Source: Paenibacillus sp. EZ-K15 (lineage in GTDB: Bacteria > Bacillota > Bacilli > Paenibacillales > Paenibacillaceae). Taken from it: DNA of 64,000 bases. A model generated the notes under the pieces. That model was not told the DNA's origin. It did not search any database and saw only the letters and a program-made list of their open reading frames with translations. Positions 1 to 11,888 of this stretch are shown piece by piece; position 1 is the first letter of the stretch; each line of letters opens with the position of its first letter. The stretch covers positions 84,950 through 148,949 of the forward strand of contig NZ_PDHM01000009.1 of NCBI RefSeq assembly GCF_002573715.1, given 5' to 3'. Both the position numbers and the translations under genes were made by a program.

Positions 1-726
1 GTCTATGGCCCATTATCGAAATGGACGGAGTGGTGGTTCACGCACCGGGACCATGACGGCGACGGCATTCCCCAGTATAACCACGGCAACGATTCAGGCT
101 GGGACAACAGCACGGCGTTCAATAACGGCATTCCCGTCGAGAGTCCTGATCTTGCCGCCTATCTCATTATTCAGATGGAGACGCTGGCCGAAATCGCAGG
201 CTTGCTCGGCCTGTCCGAGGAGTCGAGCCAATGGAGACGGAGAGCGGACGATACGTTGGACCGCATGATTCGACACTTCTGGAGGGATGGCCGGTTCACG
301 GCCTGCCGTTCGGGAACGCATGAAATATCCGAGGGAGACAGCTTGCTGCTGTTCGTTCCCATCCTGCTGGGAAGACGCCTTCCCGAGTTTATTCGCAAGG
401 CTCTACTGGAAGGACTTCGGGATGAAAGCCGATTCCTGACAAGCAACGGCTGGGCTACCGAGAGCGTAAGCAGCCGCTATTATAAGGCGGACGGATATTG
501 GCGCGGGCCGATCTGGGCTCCTTCCACGATGCTGCTGGTCGAAGGGGTGGCAGCAGCAGGCGATATGGAGCTGGCGACGGAGATTGCGCAGCGGTACTGC
601 CGGATGGTTAGTCTCAGCGGCATGGCCGAGAATTTTGATGCCCTGACCGGAGCGGGGCTTCGCGATCGAGCGTTCACCTGGACCTCCAGCGTATTTTTGA
701 TTCTTGGACATGAATACACCTTATAA
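1..726 (+). CDS. Glycoside hydrolase, GH63/trehalase-like (C-terminal part)
   Basis: The reading frame is open from the first base of the window, so the 5' end lies outside and 241 residues are visible. The motifs YNHGNDSGWDNST, YWRGPIWAPSTMLL and AENFDALTGAGLRDRAFTWTSSVF are typical of the alpha/alpha-barrel glycosidases of GH63 and related trehalase-like families, which hydrolyse alpha-glucosidic or alpha-mannosidic linkages. The Asp in DSGWDNST is the usual region of the general acid. It ends just before a hairpin terminator and a new promoter, so it probably belongs to an upstream unit rather than to the kinase operon. The exact substrate cannot be told. Confidence 0.8.
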   Translation, partial: VYGPLSKWTEWWFTHRDHDGDGIPQYNHGNDSGWDNSTAFNNGIPVESPDLAAYLIIQMETLAEIAGLLGLSEESSQWRRRADDTLDRMIRHFWRDGRFTACRSGTHEISEGDSLLLFVPILLGRRLPEFIRKALLEGLRDESRFLTSNGWATESVSSRYYKADGYWRGPIWAPSTMLLVEGVAAAGDMELATEIAQRYCRMVSLSGMAENFDALTGAGLRDRAFTWTSSVFLILGHEYTL

Positions 727-737
727 CGATGACGGAC

Positions 738-783
738 AAACACTTCTTCCCGGGCATTTTGCCTTGCGGGGGAGGTGCTTTTT
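738..783 (+). terminator. Intrinsic terminator
   Basis: An imperfect GU-rich hairpin (CACTTCTTCCC against GGGGGAGGTG) is followed by TTTTT. It closes the glycosidase gene. Confidence 0.6.
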
Positions 784-814
784 CCGTTTCCTCTCCGTTT
801 CCAGTTGCCGCCTA

Positions 815-843
815 ATTACAAGCCCTTTGTTCGGGTTTATAAT
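815..843 (+). promoter_or_regulatory. SigmaA-type promoter of the kinase operon
   Basis: ATTACA (815-820) and TATAAT (838-843) are separated by 17 bases. The -10 box touches the cre-like site, so CcpA binding there would block transcription. The -35 box is weak (4 of 6). Confidence 0.5.
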
Positions 844-856
844 GAAAGCGGTATCA
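843..856 (+). promoter_or_regulatory. cre-like site (CcpA operator)
   Basis: TGAAAGCGGTATCA matches every position of the catabolite-responsive-element consensus TGWNANCGNTNWCA. It overlaps the -10 region of the sensor kinase gene and suggests carbon catabolite repression of the whole uptake island. Confidence 0.65.
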
Positions 857-939
857 CGGGCGGATTAGCAGTCCTGCCGCATGACCAACGAGTTGGACGG
901 AAAGGTTCACGATACGATACGACAACGGGGAGAGTAACC

Positions 940-2685
940 ATGAATCTTCAGGGGATCAAAGATCGAGTGGGCCGGCTGTTCACCGGCACCTATCACAGTA
1001 TACGAACGAAGCTGCTTACTTGTTTTTTAATCGTCACCCTGATTCCGCTGTTCTCGCTTGGCGGACTTTCCTATTATCAATCCGCTAAAGTGATTAACTC
1101 CCAGTTCGGCAAATACGGCGATAATGCCGTAGCGCAGCTGGAGCAGCAGACCAGTTCGGCATTAGGGCGGATGAAGCAGACGGCGGAAACGATTTATTCC
1201 TATTTACTGGACCCGAGCCATTCGGGGATCGGAGCCGGGACGCCATCCACATACGGCGACATTATGGAGAAGAACGACTTCGAATCGTTATTGAAGTCTC
1301 TTCGGACGCAGCTGACAGCGGGAATTTATATCATTACGACCTCCGGCTATTACTATGGGGAGAACAATCTGGATGTGAATAAACTCGGCAATATCCCGAT
1401 GTGGAGCACAAGGCCGAAGGCCTATGCCGGGACTTATTGGCTCGGTTTTTACAAACAGGATCATTCCATTAAGAGCAGTGATAGCGATAACGTGCCGGTC
1501 ATCGGGCTCGCCGTACCGATCCACCACCCGGATAAGGCTCAGGACGGCAGCATCATCCTCATTGAGGAGAGTGCCGAGGAACTGCTGCGCAGTTATGCCA
1601 AGTTCGAGGCCGACACGCACGCCCACCTGCTCATTACATCGCCGGACGGCACGGTCGTGTATGAGACGGATGCTCCGTATACGCCCCATGACAACGATGT
1701 GACCTGGTCCCGGACGCTTGGCGTCAACCAATGGACCATGGAAGCCAGAGTTCCCGCCAAGGCTTTCTATCAATCCTCGGGCGTTATCCGGGCGAACACG
1801 ATGGTTGTTGCCATTGTCTCCTGCTTGCTCGCTTTTGGCATTGCTTATCTGTTCTCCTCCCGGTTCACCTCACGAATTCGGACCTTGAAGGACTCGATGC
1901 AGAAGGTGAGCTTTGGCAAGCTGGATACCCGTACGCCAATCGAGGGCAGGGATGAACTGGGCAGTCTCGACATGAGTTTTAACCGGATGGTTACGGGCGT
2001 GCAGACACTGATTGGCGAAGTGGAGCAGAGCGAGCGGCTGAAAAAAGAGGCGGAGCTGCGCGCATTCCATTATCAGATCAACCCCCATCTGCTGTTCAAT
2101 ACACTCAACTCCATCCAGTGGAAAGCCAGGCTGGAAGGCGCGGAGGACATCCGTCAGATGCTGTATCATCTGACGATGGTGCTGGAGGGGAATTTGGATA
2201 TCTCGCAGGAGCTGGTCACGTTGAACAGGGAGCTGCGCATGATCGGTCACTTTTTGAAAATCCAGGAGATCAGGTACGGCGAGGTGTTCCGTTATGAGCT
2301 GGATTGCGATGAGGCGTTTCTGCCTTATTTGATTCCACGGATGACGCTTCAGCCGCTGTTTGAAAACATTTTTTTCCATGCCTTCACCGATGGTCAGGGA
2401 GAGATACATGTCAAGGTCGAGGAGGATCATGACGAGCTGGTGCTTACGCTTCGCGATAACGGGGCCGGCATCAAGGAGGAGAAGCTCGCTCAGTTATTCT
2501 CGCCGGAGATGAAGCGGAAGGGACGCGGCGGGCTTGGCGTGCGGAACGCCGATCAGAAATTTAAGCTGCATTTTGGTCCGCTATACGGACTGAAGGTACA
2601 TTCGATTAAGGGAGAAGGAACAACGATCACCATACGCTGGCCGAAAAAGGAGGAGTCTTTCGATGATGAAAGCAGGGTACATTAA
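940..2685 (+). CDS. YesM-type sensor histidine kinase
   Basis: This membrane sensor kinase is 581 residues long from the ATG at 940, which follows a GGGGAGAG ribosome site; an upstream in-frame ATG at 775 has no such site. After an N-terminal membrane helix there is a large extracellular sensing region, a second membrane helix near residue 285, a HAMP linker, the His_kinase signature FHYQINPHLLFNTLNSIQ around residue 377, and a C-terminal HATPase with DNGAGI and GRGGLGVRN. Kinases of this kind sense oligosaccharides and phosphorylate the AraC-type regulator encoded next. The genes overlap by 23 bases, which indicates translational coupling. The ligand is unknown; nearby lacZ-type and ABC genes suggest a galactoside. 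Confidence 0.9.
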   Translation: MNLQGIKDRVGRLFTGTYHSIRTKLLTCFLIVTLIPLFSLGGLSYYQSAKVINSQFGKYGDNAVAQLEQQTSSALGRMKQTAETIYSYLLDPSHSGIGAGTPSTYGDIMEKNDFESLLKSLRTQLTAGIYIITTSGYYYGENNLDVNKLGNIPMWSTRPKAYAGTYWLGFYKQDHSIKSSDSDNVPVIGLAVPIHHPDKAQDGSIILIEESAEELLRSYAKFEADTHAHLLITSPDGTVVYETDAPYTPHDNDVTWSRTLGVNQWTMEARVPAKAFYQSSGVIRANTMVVAIVSCLLAFGIAYLFSSRFTSRIRTLKDSMQKVSFGKLDTRTPIEGRDELGSLDMSFNRMVTGVQTLIGEVEQSERLKKEAELRAFHYQINPHLLFNTLNSIQWKARLEGAEDIRQMLYHLTMVLEGNLDISQELVTLNRELRMIGHFLKIQEIRYGEVFRYELDCDEAFLPYLIPRMTLQPLFENIFFHAFTDGQGEIHVKVEEDHDELVLTLRDNGAGIKEEKLAQLFSPEMKRKGRGGLGVRNADQKFKLHFGPLYGLKVHSIKGEGTTITIRWPKKEESFDDESRVH

Positions 2686-3838
2686 GGTGATGATTGCCGA
2701 CGATGAGAGCATTGTGCGTAAGGGACTCCGCTCCACGGTGCCGTGGGACCGATTCGGGATGGAGGTTGTGGCGGACAGCCCCAACGGTCAGGCGGCTTGG
2801 GAGGCGTTTCTGGAGTTTCGCCCGCAGGTCGTCATTACGGATATCGTCATGCCGGAGATGGATGGAATCGAGCTGTCGCGCAAGGTGAAGGAGGTCGCGC
2901 CGGAAACCCGAATCATTCTGCTCAGCTGCCACCGGGATTTCGAGTATGCCCAAGAGGGGATGCGGCTTGGCGCCTCGGGATATCTGCTGAAAACCGCCTT
3001 CGAGGACGAAGAACTCGAAGCGATGCTGGGAAAATTCCAGCGTGAGCTGTCCGATACGCCGTCCTACGGGTACGAGCTGGCAGAGCAGGTTTCCGCTCAC
3101 CTGTTTGCTTGGCTGAACGGTCATAGCGATCGATTCCCGGGAGAACTCCGGCAGCTCTGCAGCCGTGTGGGGCAGGGGGAGGGCAGGCCCATCTCCCTCT
3201 ATCTGATCAAGACGGCGGGCTGCAGCAGCAATTGGGAGGGGCTGCTTCAGGAGCAGGGCTCCGACGAGCCGGGTTTGCGCTGCAGCAAGCTGATTCACTA
3301 CGGCGCGGACAGCTGCTATTGGGCCGTACCGGAGGAGTTTAAGGGAGCGGCTGACAGCTTGCTGGTGGAGATCAAGAGCCGGTGCGGGAAGCTCGCATGG
3401 AATTCGCGGGAATGTCTTCACGATTCGGAGGATGTGCAGGCAGCTTTTCAATCCTTGCATAAGGAAGCCGAGCTGGAACGGGTGTACGGTCTTAGCGGGG
3501 AGCAGTGGCCTGAGCCGATTCTGCACGCGGTCCATCTCCTGCATGAACATCCCGCGGACGAGTGGTCGGCAGCGGAGCTGGCCCAGAAGGTGGGGCTGAG
3601 CCGCAGCCATTTTTCGATCCTGTTCAAGAAAACGGTTGGCGACAGCTTCATCACATTCCAATATAAACGCAAGCTCCGCCTCGCCTATGGCCTGCTGCGC
3701 GAAACCTCCTTAACGATGCAGGAGATCGCCGAGAAGACCGGGCTTGGCGACAGCAAATATTTCAGCAAATGGTTCAAGCGCTGCACAGGTCAGACGCCAA
3801 GCCAATACCGTGCCGAACAAAAAGGGGAATCATTGTAA
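2663..3838 (+). CDS. YesN-type response regulator, AraC DNA-binding domain
   Basis: This 391-residue cytoplasmic activator has an N-terminal receiver domain (acidic pair ADDE near residue 12, phospho-acceptor Asp60 in VVITDIVMPEMDG, Lys in GYLLK) and a C-terminal AraC/XylS double helix-turn-helix (about residues 285-388, ending KYFSKWFKRCTGQTPSQYR). An AAGGAGG ribosome site precedes the ATG. It starts inside the kinase gene, so the two proteins are almost certainly a cognate pair that switches on the following ABC transporter genes. Confidence 0.92.
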   Translation: MMKAGYIKVMIADDESIVRKGLRSTVPWDRFGMEVVADSPNGQAAWEAFLEFRPQVVITDIVMPEMDGIELSRKVKEVAPETRIILLSCHRDFEYAQEGMRLGASGYLLKTAFEDEELEAMLGKFQRELSDTPSYGYELAEQVSAHLFAWLNGHSDRFPGELRQLCSRVGQGEGRPISLYLIKTAGCSSNWEGLLQEQGSDEPGLRCSKLIHYGADSCYWAVPEEFKGAADSLLVEIKSRCGKLAWNSRECLHDSEDVQAAFQSLHKEAELERVYGLSGEQWPEPILHAVHLLHEHPADEWSAAELAQKVGLSRSHFSILFKKTVGDSFITFQYKRKLRLAYGLLRETSLTMQEIAEKTGLGDSKYFSKWFKRCTGQTPSQYRAEQKGESL

Positions 3839-3903
3839 ACAAATGAACACCCGAGAACGAAAGTTCGAACAAAAATACGATCATCTGCGAATCAGCGCAC
3901 GTT

Positions 3904-3943
3904 TTGAACCGCTTTCATCCGAGTTATGATGAAAGCGGTTCAA
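3904..3943. promoter_or_regulatory. Perfect 16-bp inverted repeat upstream of the binding-protein gene
   Basis: TTGAACCGCTTTCATC and its exact complement flank an 8-base spacer (3920-3927). No T-run follows, so it does not look like an ordinary terminator. Each arm resembles half of a cre site (TGAAAGCG). It may be a regulator-binding site or an mRNA hairpin that attenuates or stabilises transcript between the regulator and the transporter genes. Confidence 0.6.
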
Positions 3944-3979
3944 TTCATATCAACTCAATACTTTAGGGGAGCTGACAAT

Positions 3980-5257
3980 ATGAAAAAGAAAATGTCATGG
4001 ATCGCGTTGGTTTCGGTTATGACGTTAATGGCATCCTTGCTGGCCGCATGCGGCGGCAGCGGCGGGACCGGAGCATCGAAGGAGCCGGACGGCAATGCAT
4101 CAGGCGCGGCGACAACGCTTCGCTTCGCTACCTGGGATACGGGAGATGCGCTGAAGATCGAGCAGGAGATCGCCAAGAAGTTCGAGGAATCGCATCCCGG
4201 CACGAAGGTGCAGGTGGAGGCTTATGCCGACGGATTTGATCAGAAGCTGGCCGCCGGTTTTGGCGCAGCCAATCCGCCGGACGTGATGTATATGTGGGAT
4301 TTTCCGACGTATCACCAGTCCCTGGAGCCGCTGGACGGCTACGCGTCCAAGGACGAGGATTTGAATATCGATGATTTTTACCAAGGATTGTTTAACTACG
4401 GCAAGATCGATAATCAGCTGTACGGAATCCCGGCGGGCTTTACGACCCGGGTGGTGTACTACAACAAGAAGATGTTCGATGATGCGGGCATCGCCTATCC
4501 GAGCGATGGATGGACATGGACGGAATTCCAGGAGAACGCCCAGAAGCTGACGGATAAATCCAAGAAGCAGTATGGCTTCGGCGTACGAGCCGAGAACGAT
4601 ACGTATGACCTGCAAGGGTTCGTATGGAGCAACGGCGGTTCCTTCATTTCCGAGGACGGCACAACGATTGAAGGCTACATGAACAGCAAGGAAACGGCGG
4701 AAGCCATTCAGATGCTGGGCGATATGCTCAAGAACGGCTCAGCCGTCCTAACCGGAGGCAAAGGGCAGCAGAGCGGGGAGGATATTTTCAAAGCCGGCAA
4801 AATCGCCATGTGGGAGAGCGGTATCTGGCCGCTGGAATCCTTCAGGGAAGCTGGAATCGACGTGGGTACGGTGGAAATGCCGGCCTTCGAGGGCAAGCCT
4901 GTAAAGGGCGTATTGGCCGAGTCCGCGCTATCCATAGCGAAGGATTCCAAGAACAAGGATCTGGCGTGGGAGTTCATCAAGTTCTACGTATCGGATGAAG
5001 CGATCAAAATGCGCGTGGCCGACCTTCCGGTCCGGGTCAGCGTGGTGAACGAGCTGAAGAAGGATCAGGATCCGCTCTACAAGCCGTATTACACGATGCT
5101 GGAGCGTTCGGACAATACGCCGGCCTTCCTGCTGAATCCGAAATGGAACGAAGTGAACCGCCAGCTGTCGGCAGCCGTGGAATCCGTCATGTTTGGCAGC
5201 GATGCCCAGGAGGTTCTGAACCAGGCGGTGAAGGATAGCGAACGCTATTTGAAATAA
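3980..5257 (+). CDS. Sugar ABC transporter substrate-binding lipoprotein
   Basis: The 425-residue protein begins with a lipoprotein signal (MKKKMSWIALVSVM, then LLAACGG, lipidated Cys), followed by a family 1 (MalE/UgpB-like) binding fold with WDTGDALKIEQEIAKKFEESHPG at the start of the mature part. It would be anchored outside the membrane and capture a carbohydrate for the two permeases encoded immediately downstream. The start at 3980 has a GGGGA site; a longer in-frame start at 3926 would spoil the signal peptide. No ATPase gene is present here, so a shared MsmX-type ATPase encoded elsewhere is likely. Confidence 0.93.
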   Translation: MKKKMSWIALVSVMTLMASLLAACGGSGGTGASKEPDGNASGAATTLRFATWDTGDALKIEQEIAKKFEESHPGTKVQVEAYADGFDQKLAAGFGAANPPDVMYMWDFPTYHQSLEPLDGYASKDEDLNIDDFYQGLFNYGKIDNQLYGIPAGFTTRVVYYNKKMFDDAGIAYPSDGWTWTEFQENAQKLTDKSKKQYGFGVRAENDTYDLQGFVWSNGGSFISEDGTTIEGYMNSKETAEAIQMLGDMLKNGSAVLTGGKGQQSGEDIFKAGKIAMWESGIWPLESFREAGIDVGTVEMPAFEGKPVKGVLAESALSIAKDSKNKDLAWEFIKFYVSDEAIKMRVADLPVRVSVVNELKKDQDPLYKPYYTMLERSDNTPAFLLNPKWNEVNRQLSAAVESVMFGSDAQEVLNQAVKDSERYLK

Positions 5258-5280
5258 ACGAAGAAAGAAGGTTCGCGAAT

Positions 5281-6288
5281 ATGGCCCATACTGAAGTGCC
5301 TTACTCACAACAGCAGACAGCGGCCCCGAAGCGACTTGGACCAAAACGTTGGGGTGGGGCCGTGCCCTACCTCTTCATTTTTCCATGGATATTCGGATTC
5401 CTGGTTTTTACGCTTGGTCCGCTGCTGTTTTCCCTCGTTATTTCGTTTTTTGATTGGCCGATCGTAGGCCAAGTGACCTTTGTCGGCATCGACAACTATG
5501 TGGAGATGTTCTCGAACGATCCGTTGTTCTGGAAATCGCTGATGGTTACGTTAAAGTTCGCGGCTTTGTTCGTGCCGCTAAACATCATTGTAGCCTTAGG
5601 GCTCGCCATGCTGCTGAATCAAAAGGTAAAAGGGAGCGCGTTCTTCCGCACCGCCTTCTACCTGCCGTCGGTCATTTCCGGCGTAGCCCTCGCCATGATC
5701 TGGTCTTGGGTGTACAGCGGGGATTACGGGATCCTGAATTTTTTCTTATCGCTTGTCGGCATCGAAGGCCCGGACTGGCTGAACGATACGAAGTGGTCCT
5801 TGGTCGCCATGGTTATTGCAAGCCTGTGGGGACAGGGCTCGATGATGCTTATTTTTCTGGCGGGTCTCAAAGGCATTCCGAAGGACCTGTATGAGTCGGC
5901 CTCGATAGATGGAGCGGGCAAGATCAGGCAGTTCTTCAATGTGACCATCCCGATGATCACGCCGACCCTGCTGTTTAACCTGATTACGTCCATCATTGCG
6001 GCCTTCCAGCAATTGACGCTAGCGCTTCTGCTTACGGGCGGTGGCCCGCTGAAGTCGACGTTTTTCTATGCGATGTACATGTACGAGAATGCGTTCAAGT
6101 ATTTCAAGATGGGTTATTCCGCAGCCAATGCCTGGTTCATGTTCCTGATCGTGCTGACGCTGACGTTCCTCGTGTTCAAGTCTTCGGAAGCCTGGGTGTT
6201 CTATGAGGGCGAGATGAAGAAGGAGAAGGCGAAGCCAAAGCGTAACAAAGCAGGCGTACCTGCCGGCAGAGAGGGGCGTTCCGCATGA
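5281..6288 (+). CDS. Sugar ABC transporter permease, MalF type
   Basis: This is a 335-residue inner-membrane permease with six or so hydrophobic segments starting near residue 30. The EAA loop reads GIPKDLYESASIDGAGKIRQFF, the surface that docks the ATPase. The C-terminal tail is strongly basic. It follows the binding protein by 23 bases and overlaps the next permease gene, so the three subunits are one operon. The substrate is set by the neighbouring binding protein. Confidence 0.93.
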   Translation: MAHTEVPYSQQQTAAPKRLGPKRWGGAVPYLFIFPWIFGFLVFTLGPLLFSLVISFFDWPIVGQVTFVGIDNYVEMFSNDPLFWKSLMVTLKFAALFVPLNIIVALGLAMLLNQKVKGSAFFRTAFYLPSVISGVALAMIWSWVYSGDYGILNFFLSLVGIEGPDWLNDTKWSLVAMVIASLWGQGSMMLIFLAGLKGIPKDLYESASIDGAGKIRQFFNVTIPMITPTLLFNLITSIIAAFQQLTLALLLTGGGPLKSTFFYAMYMYENAFKYFKMGYSAANAWFMFLIVLTLTFLVFKSSEAWVFYEGEMKKEKAKPKRNKAGVPAGREGRSA

Positions 6289-7097
6289 AAAAAGTAATCA
6301 CGTACACACTGCTCATCTTGTGCTCCCTGCTGTTCATTGCGCCGCTCTTCTGGGCGATCACGACAGCACTGAAGTCGCAGCAGGAGCTGTATCTGTTTCC
6401 TCCAAAATGGTTACCTTCCGTGTGGAGATTCAGTAATTTTGTGGAAGCCTGGAGCATTCAGCCGTTTAACCTGTTTTTGAAAAATACGCTGATCGTGACG
6501 CTGCTGTCGACGCTCGGGCAGCTCATATCGTGCACGCTGGTGGCATACGGGTTCGCCCGGTTTCAGTTCAAGGGACGGGATGCGCTATTTCTGATCGTGC
6601 TTGCCACCATGATGATTCCGTGGGAAGTGACGATGATTCCACAGTATATGGAATTCAACTACCTGGGCTGGATCAATACGCTCAAACCGCTCATCGTACC
6701 GTCCTGGTTTGGTTCCGCTTATTTCATTTTCCTGCTGCGCCAGTTCATCATGACTTTGCCGAAGGAGCTGGATGAAGCGGCAACGATTGACGGGGCGGGC
6801 AAAATGACGGTTCTGCTGCGGATCATCGTGCCGCTGATGGGTCCCTCACTCATTCTGGTGGCCGTGTTCCATATGATGAGCTGCTGGAACGATTATCTGG
6901 GTCCGCTCATCTTCCTGAATGATCAGACGAAATATACTCTGACGCTGGGGTTATCCCAGTTCAAGGGCATGCACGGCGTCGATATGCAATCCATTATGGC
7001 GATCACCTGCCTGATCTCGATCCCGCCGCTGGCCGTATTTTTCTTTGCGCAGCGTTATATCGTTGGCGGCATTGCCACGACGGGGATCAAGGGGTAA
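6285..7097 (+). CDS. Sugar ABC transporter permease, MalG type
   Basis: The 270-residue protein has six membrane segments and the EAA loop TLPKELDEAATIDGAGKM. Its ATG overlaps the stop codon of the preceding permease (ATGA), showing translational coupling. It would form a heterodimeric channel with that partner. The length is normal for the family. Confidence 0.93.
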   Translation: MKKVITYTLLILCSLLFIAPLFWAITTALKSQQELYLFPPKWLPSVWRFSNFVEAWSIQPFNLFLKNTLIVTLLSTLGQLISCTLVAYGFARFQFKGRDALFLIVLATMMIPWEVTMIPQYMEFNYLGWINTLKPLIVPSWFGSAYFIFLLRQFIMTLPKELDEAATIDGAGKMTVLLRIIVPLMGPSLILVAVFHMMSCWNDYLGPLIFLNDQTKYTLTLGLSQFKGMHGVDMQSIMAITCLISIPPLAVFFFAQRYIVGGIATTGIKG

Positions 7098-7160
7098 ATG
7101 GGTGCCGGGGATAAATGCATCCACGATGATATGAAGCATGAAACAGCATCAGAACATAGA

Positions 7161-7207
7161 AGTGCGTGTTCAAAAAGTCATGGAGAGATGACTTTTTGAA
7201 CTACCTC
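7161..7207. repeat. Short copy of an intergenic repeat (termini only)
   Basis: AGTGCGTGTTCAAAAAGTC is followed after a few bases by ATGACTTTTTGAAC and ACCTC, giving a strong hairpin. The same two ends bound the 182-base element at 58980-59161, so this is the element with its centre deleted. It lies 38 bases upstream of the GH2 start codon and would be in the mRNA leader. Confidence 0.75.
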
Positions 7208-7218
7208 TAGAAGCCTAG

Positions 7219-10344
<3,126 letters not shown>

Positions 10345-10397
10345 CCGACTGATTTCATTTCAGATCGTGATCGGATTTTCTGGAGAAGGGGAATAAC

Positions 10398-11639
10398 ATG
10401 TCCTTTTACATCAAAGACCTGCTGCAGCTGTCTACGGGGGTGCGCCGCTTCCTTATAAGCGAGGCCTTCTACGGCATTGGAATCGGCCTCTATACACTCG
10501 TCCTGAATCTGCATCTGCTTTTTCGGGGGCTAAGGGAGGACGAAATCGGCGCGTTGGTGTCGATGGGCATTCTGATCATGGGCGTGTTCGCCATTCCGGT
10601 ATCTCTCCTCGCTAACCGGACCGGAAGGAAAAAACTGCTGGTTACCGGCGTATTCTTTATCGCCGCAGGCAATGTGCTGTTTGCCGTCAGCGATGATTTG
10701 CTGTGGTTCTATGCCGCTCAAATATTGGTGTCTACCGGCTTGACGCTTGTGGAGACGACGGAGATTCAGCTTCTCTTCCATTATTGCCGTTCCCGTAAGG
10801 AGGAGGCCCGTGCATTTTCCTTGATGTTTGCCGTCTTTACGGCTTTCACGGGTCTCGGAACGCTGGCTGCCGGATATATCTCGAAGGGATTTGAAGGAAG
10901 CAGGGGCTATGAAGTGTCACTTCTGCTGACCGGGCTGGTGCTTGTGCTTCACGGCATTATCCGGGCATTCTGGCTGCCTTCTGAGCGCAGGGACTTGGAT
11001 GAGGAAGCGCCGACGGCTTCATCTTCTAAGGGAATATCCAGGTTAACGGGGCCTCTGTCGTCCGGGACCTTATGGCTGTTCGCCGTGTTTACGGCGCTGC
11101 TCGGCGGCTGTATTGCCATGACTGGCTCATTCTTGAACGTCATCGTGAAGTTCCGCCTGGATTGGATGGATGACCAGGTATCTTTAATTCTTGCCATCGG
11201 CGCGATCCTTCTGTTTATATGCTCATTGATGACGCCGTACGTCATGGAGCGGTTCGGTTATAACACGGCCATTATCTCGGTATTTATCGTTAATATGCTG
11301 CTGTTTGCCGCTCTATACATGATTCTCCCCGTATGGCTGTTTGTCGGGCTGTTTCTGCTGCGGGGCGGTGGCGTGACCATGCTGTCCAATCTGCTGGACA
11401 GTCTGCTGATGTCGGCTTTCAATGAGAAGGAACGTAATCTGTATGCCGGCATGCGGTCGGTATTTCGGAGTTTAGGCTCGTCCGGGGCAACCTTTGTTGC
11501 CGGACTGATCCTGGCCCGGCAGGATTATCGGCTTCCCTTTCTGGCCACGGCCGGCGTGCTGCTCCTATGCGGCCTGTATTACGTATGGTGGATTCGTCCT
11601 GTCTTATCCAAGAGATTAAACAGCGGTATCGAGCCGTGA
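10398..11639 (+). CDS. MFS transporter
   Basis: This 413-residue protein has about twelve hydrophobic helices, an MFS loop between helices 2 and 3 (LLANRTGRKKLLVTG) and no signal peptide. A GAAGGGG site precedes the ATG, 53 bases after the GH2 gene, and a terminator follows, so it is the last gene of the island. It may export a sugar or handle a breakdown product, but the sequence does not reveal the substrate. Confidence 0.85.
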   Translation: MSFYIKDLLQLSTGVRRFLISEAFYGIGIGLYTLVLNLHLLFRGLREDEIGALVSMGILIMGVFAIPVSLLANRTGRKKLLVTGVFFIAAGNVLFAVSDDLLWFYAAQILVSTGLTLVETTEIQLLFHYCRSRKEEARAFSLMFAVFTAFTGLGTLAAGYISKGFEGSRGYEVSLLLTGLVLVLHGIIRAFWLPSERRDLDEEAPTASSSKGISRLTGPLSSGTLWLFAVFTALLGGCIAMTGSFLNVIVKFRLDWMDDQVSLILAIGAILLFICSLMTPYVMERFGYNTAIISVFIVNMLLFAALYMILPVWLFVGLFLLRGGGVTMLSNLLDSLLMSAFNEKERNLYAGMRSVFRSLGSSGATFVAGLILARQDYRLPFLATAGVLLLCGLYYVWWIRPVLSKRLNSGIEP

Positions 11640-11647
11640 ATGTGAAG

Positions 11648-11688
11648 GGCCGTCTAAAAGGGGTATTCCCTTTTAGGCGGCCTTTTTG
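11648..11688 (+). terminator. Intrinsic terminator
   Basis: GGCCGTCTAAAAGGG pairs with CCCTTTTAGGCGGCC (one G-T pair) and is followed by TTTTT. It ends the 0.9-11.6 kb operon. Confidence 0.9.
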
Positions 11689-11785
11689 CTGATTGCAGCA
11701 TGCTCCTTTCATATTCATCTTACATCGTCAGCTTCATCACTTCAGGCTGAACCCGTATTTGTTCCAGAGAAAGTCTTTAAACATA

Positions 11786-11814
11786 TTGACATCAAAAATT
11801 GGTACATGTTTAAA
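11786..11814 (+). promoter_or_regulatory. SigmaA promoter of htpG
   Basis: TTGACA (11786-11791) and TTTAAA (11809-11814) are 17 bases apart. The expected start of transcription falls just before the CIRCE operator. Confidence 0.7.
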
Positions 11815-11825
11815 TAGAAGAAGTG

Positions 11826-11852
11826 TTAGCACTCTGCTGTAAAGAGTGCTAA
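11826..11852. promoter_or_regulatory. CIRCE element (HrcA operator)
   Basis: TTAGCACTC, nine bases, then GAGTGCTAA: a perfect match to the CIRCE consensus. It sits right behind the htpG promoter, so HrcA should repress htpG at normal temperature. Confidence 0.96.
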
Positions 11853-11888
11853 AAGAAACCTCGTTCAGATTGGAAGGGAGATTTTTTC

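Noticed and set aside
2627..3661. A 344-codon open frame on the minus strand
   Set aside because: It is the antisense of the response regulator gene, with a composition typical of a shadow frame.
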